Source of the DNA: Voacanga thouarsii | Lineage: Eukaryota; Streptophyta; Magnoliopsida; Gentianales; Apocynaceae | Length of the DNA stretch: 64,000 nucleotides | Reading direction: 5' to 3' | Assembly (NCBI GenBank): GCA_026120185.1 | Contig: JANUWF010001614.1 | Span: 2,591,501-2,655,500 of the forward strand | Part shown: piece by piece, positions 61,148 to 64,000 of the stretch | Layout of the letters: each line of letters starts with the position of its first letter | Numbering within the stretch: position 1 is the stretch's first letter | Translations under genes and position numbers: made by a program | The notes under the pieces: generated by a model | What the model was told of the DNA's origin: nothing | The model's input: only the letters and a program-made list of their open reading frames with translations | The model's database searches: none

Positions 61148-61213
61148 ATGGAATTTGAACTCAAGACCTCAAGAATTTATTCCAAAGCTCTAACCACTAA
61201 ACCACAACAACTC
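61148..61213 (-). promoter_or_regulatory. tRNA-like segment in LTR
   Basis: The minus strand reads TAGTGGTTAGAGCT (61186-61199) then GAGTTCAAATTC (61151-61162); both boxes are kept. Confidence 0.55.
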
Positions 61214-61462
61214 TTGTTCTTTTTTTCTCTCCCAAATATTTTTCTATTTAATCCTCAAGCTATCTTTCTATTTTCATCTCAAGAAAAAATTACCATTTTT
61301 CCCTTCTTACTCAATAAGCATAAATAAGCCATCTAGGCTACAAATCACAAACCTAAAGCAGATAAAACCATATAAAAAATATGTTTGTGCATGAAATATA
61401 ATATGATATGCATTCCAACCCCCTTACTCTAAGGTTGGTTTCAACTGGAGTTTCACACCTTT

Positions 61463-62294
61463 CACCATACAATATCTCATTCAATTTGGAATATAGAATT
61501 AATGCAACTCCATCCAAAATATAAATTAATTCTGGCTTGAATATATTAGTACTTGTACCAGGAACACACTATTCTACATGTGTATCAATTGAAACTATTT
61601 CCAATACACAATCACCTTGACCACAAATTTCACGAGTAGTAATTCCAATAAGTGACCATGAGATATTCGCCCCTACTATTAGGAGTGATGAATCATTTAT
61701 TGACCCTCTCAAGTACTTTCATTTACCTCACATTGTATCCAATATCTATCCCATAGGAGGCCCTCGATCTAGCTCCAGAGATTGGAATTAAAGTACATGC
61801 TCAGCAAACAAAGTACATTGGAGATCTCAACTCTAAGGATACTTGCACGCTTGCTATAGCGAGATTCTATCACTGGCACAAAATAGTTAGCCATGTGATT
61901 ATGTTATAGTTAGGTTATCCAATATGCTTGTTCTATTAATAAGCATCCACATGTTAACTTTGAGTTTCACGATACTCACGGATGTGAGAACCACCGCCTG
62001 ATCAAATCAGGAAGTTTGACACGTGTTAGTCTTAATGTATTAATGATGTCCTATTTCATTAATACTACGACTATGGATTATTTAAGTACTAACACAATAC
62101 AGTGTAGTAGGAATCTCATATTATGATCTCTATCATGATTTTCTTAACATGGTGTTGTACTTGAGACTTTATCTAACGGTTGTTTTATATGAAAGTAAAG
62201 AAGACAAACTGAAAGATAAATAATGCCTTGTATTGTAAAACAAATGTGTCATATACAAAGTACAAGTGATTGCCTCTATGGCACAATGCTAACA
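61463..62294 (-). repeat. 5' LTR of copia element 3, outer part
   Basis: It continues the LTR broken at 48868 and ends, in its own sense, with the start TGTTAGCATTGTGCC at 62294. CCTAG (62295-62299) is the likely target duplication, inside an Athila-like RT gene. The matching copy on the other side of this copia is not in the window. Confidence 0.9.
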
Positions 62295-63979
62295 CCTAGA
62301 GCATTGCAATGACTAAAAGGCATACGACGATATGCAAAAATACTAAAAGAGCATGTAAATGTCGTCTTCTATTAATCCTCTAGTGCTATGAGAATTTGAA
62401 AGTAAACGGAAAAACCATCTAAAAAGTAATAAAACTCATGTCTGACTAATCTTTCTAATATTTGAACAATGAAAGGGAAAGAAAAATAGTCCTTCCTAGT
62501 TGCCTCGTTTAATTTTCTATAATTAATGCAGACCCTCCACCCAGTTACCAATCTCATTAGGATCAACTCATTTATTTCATTTTGGCTCACAGTCATTCCT
62601 CCCTTCTTTAGTACCACTTGTGTTGGACTTACTCAAATACTATCAGAAATAGGGTAAATGATGTTGGAAAAGAGTTTAATCATCTCACTTTTTACCACAT
62701 CACTTATATTTAGGTTCAACCTATGTTGGGGTTGCACTACTGGTTTGGCTTCTTCTTCTAACAAAATTTTGTGAATGTAAAAGGAATGGCTAATTCCCTT
62801 AATATCCATGATTTTTCGTACTATGACTACCTTATATTTTCCCAATAGACTTACCAATTTGGTCTTTTAATCACAAGTGATGTATTTTCCTATGATCACT
62901 GGCAATTTTCCTCCGTTAGCCAAAAATACATATTCCAAGTGCTCGTGGAGGTCTTTGAGGTCCAATTTCGGTGGTTCTTTAATGGATGACTTCATCCTTC
63001 CCGAACTATTTTTTTCAATCGCCTCAAATTCTCCTAACTCAAGACCCTTATTTGAATCCTCCAAATATGCAATTGATTGTTCCATTAAGTCCTAAGAAAA
63101 TTTGATAAATGATTCTTGCACAAAATAAAAAATAGACTCATCAAGAATATCAATTCTTAAACAAGAATCATTAAAAGATGTAGGATGATGCATGGTTTTG
63201 TGGATTTTGATAATGACTTCTTCGTCCCTAACCCTAAGTGTCAATTTCCCCCATGAACATCAATTAATATTTTGCTAGTAGCTAAGAAAGGTCGACCTAG
63301 GATTAAATGAATTTTAGAATCTTCATGCATATCAAGAATAACAAAATCCATAAGAAATATGAATTTATCCACTTTAGCCAATACATCTTCAACGATTCCC
63401 CTAAGATATTTAATAGATTTATCTGAAAGTTGAATACTCATCCTAGTGGGCCTAAGCTCACCTAGTCCTAGCTTTTTGAAAGTTTTGTATAGTAAAAAAT
63501 TAATGCTAGCACTTAAGTCAGCTAATGCATTGCAAAGTATAAGAGTACCAACAAGACAAGAAATAGAAAAACTCCCTGGATCATTTTCTTTACATGGCAA
63601 AGTCCATTGGTATTGCAAGATGGCTAAACATTCTTCATTCAAAACCACAGTGGATAATTCTTCCAACCTCTTTTTGTTGGCAAGCATGCTTTGAGGAACT
63701 TTGCATATTAGGTATGTGTATCAAAGCCTCACTGAAGGGGGTGTTTATATGTAGTTGTTTGAATATTTCTAAAAACTTTTCAAAATGTGCATCTTTTTTT
63801 ACTTTTTGTGTTCTCATGGGGTAAGGTATCGATGGCTGAAATTTTGATTTTTTTAGCTTATTTTTCAAGTGGTTTTTCGAGAGGGGTTGGTGCCAGCCCA
63901 TCGTCTTTAGATGGTGCTGGCTCCGAGCTGGAATTGGGTAGCTTCTTACCACTCCGTAATGTAATGACAGTTGGATCAT
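62295..63979 (-). pseudogene. Athila-like gag end, protease and reverse transcriptase start
   Basis: In minus sense: the spacer after gag with HFEKFLEIFKQLHINTPF (about 63790-63850), a frame shift near 63680, then protease at 63241-63687 with ALADLSASINFL (the usual Asp-Leu-Gly-Ala-Ser site has Ser for Gly) and LILGRPFLATSKILIDV. A linker follows, then RT: HKILLEEEAKPVVQPQHRLN, INYRKLNEATRKDYFSFPF, ILERLVRHEFYYFLDGFSVY, and FAYRRMPF up to 62300, where the copia LTR begins. RT is therefore cut off before its catalytic YxDD. A word GGTGCCAGC...GGTGCTGGC lies near 63888-63922. The remaining 63980-64000 is too short to call. Confidence 0.88.
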
Positions 63980-64000
63980 GTTGTATCCCCACCCCCAATG

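Larger units (their letters stand above)
48869..61457 (-). mobile_element. complete gypsy (Del/Tekay-like) element, internally deleted
   Basis: It is 12.6 kb, with LTRs 48869-53199 and 57183-61457 and a perfect target duplication CCTTT (48864-48868, 61458-61462). The interior is only 3983 bp, less than either LTR. In element sense it has the primer site (57180), an acidic ORF (57082-56618), gag and protease (56359 to about 54888), a deletion junction, then the end of RNase H, integrase and a chromo-like tail, and a polypurine tract. RT and the RNase H active centre are missing. The LTRs are alike at roughly nine in ten bases or better, differing mostly by transitions. Confidence 0.95.
57183..61457 (-). 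repeat. 5' LTR of complete gypsy element (4275 bp)
   Basis: TGTAACACCCCTCTAGC to GGAGTTTCACA on the plus strand. It includes the hairpin stem at 57202-57215, the palindrome site with a C-to-T change (TTGAGTATTCAA, 57953-57964), GA tract 59490-59527 and tRNA-like segment 61148-61213. Confidence 0.95.

Noticed and set aside
1..64000. CRISPR arrays, operons, rRNA genes or pararetrovirus genes
   Set aside because: No regularly spaced repeats, no bacterial gene layout, no rRNA sequence. All pol genes carry integrase and LTRs, and no movement-protein or coat motifs were seen.

Overview
The window looks like plant nuclear DNA, probably from a eudicot with large, AT-rich, retrotransposon-packed intergenic regions. 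The species cannot be told from the sequence. I see no intact cellular gene. Almost every base belongs to an LTR retrotransposon, and all of them are defective. Three families recur. (1) A Ty3/gypsy chromovirus-like family, most like Del/Tekay, has giant LTRs of about 4.3 kb (TGTGAAACCCC...GGGTGTTACA in its own sense) and a tRNA-iMet-type primer site; six LTR copies are present. (2) A Ty1/copia family has LTRs of about 1.7 kb (TGTTRGYATTRTGCC...CCAACA); three elements are present. (3) An Athila-like gypsy family has LTRs of about 1.4-1.5 kb (TGATAGGG...ACACATCA); three elements are present.

Layout. 1-10829: the 3' part of a plus-strand gypsy element (end of pol and 3' LTR), split by a reversed solo LTR of its own family (1828-6056, target duplication GGGTC). 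It sits inside a minus-strand copia element (10830-15483). 15484-15844 is unassigned. 15850-41365: a minus-strand Athila-like element (duplication GGTAT) with gag and a plant-transposon-type ORF but no pol. Its 5' LTR holds a complete but dead plus-strand copia element (23506-40810). The gag of that copia holds a plus-strand Athila-like element (27591-35731, duplication ATCAT). The 5' LTR of that one holds a truncated gypsy LTR (28981 to about 32790). This is a four-deep nest whose order can be read from the target duplications. 41371-42920 is unassigned and may hold a gene relic.

42921-47252 is another solo gypsy LTR. 47253-48868 and 61463-62294 are the leader and 5' LTR of a minus-strand copia element, split by a complete minus-strand gypsy element (48869-61457, duplication CCTTT). 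That element's two LTRs outweigh its 4-kb interior. The interior carries an extra acidic upstream ORF, gag and protease, then a deletion that removes reverse transcriptase and most of RNase H, then integrase. The copia element in turn interrupts the reverse transcriptase of a minus-strand Athila-like element that runs off the right end (62295-64000).

No genes here work together as a pathway; the story is one of insertion, solo-LTR formation, deletion and decay. The most notable structures are a near-palindromic pair of 4-kb LTRs at 1828-10829, a tRNA-like A-box/B-box segment in five of the six giant LTRs, paired GC-rich hairpins at the LTR ends, the acidic ORF upstream of gag, and in-frame stops that are mostly former CAG, CAA, CGA or TGG codons, as expected from decay of methylated cytosine.
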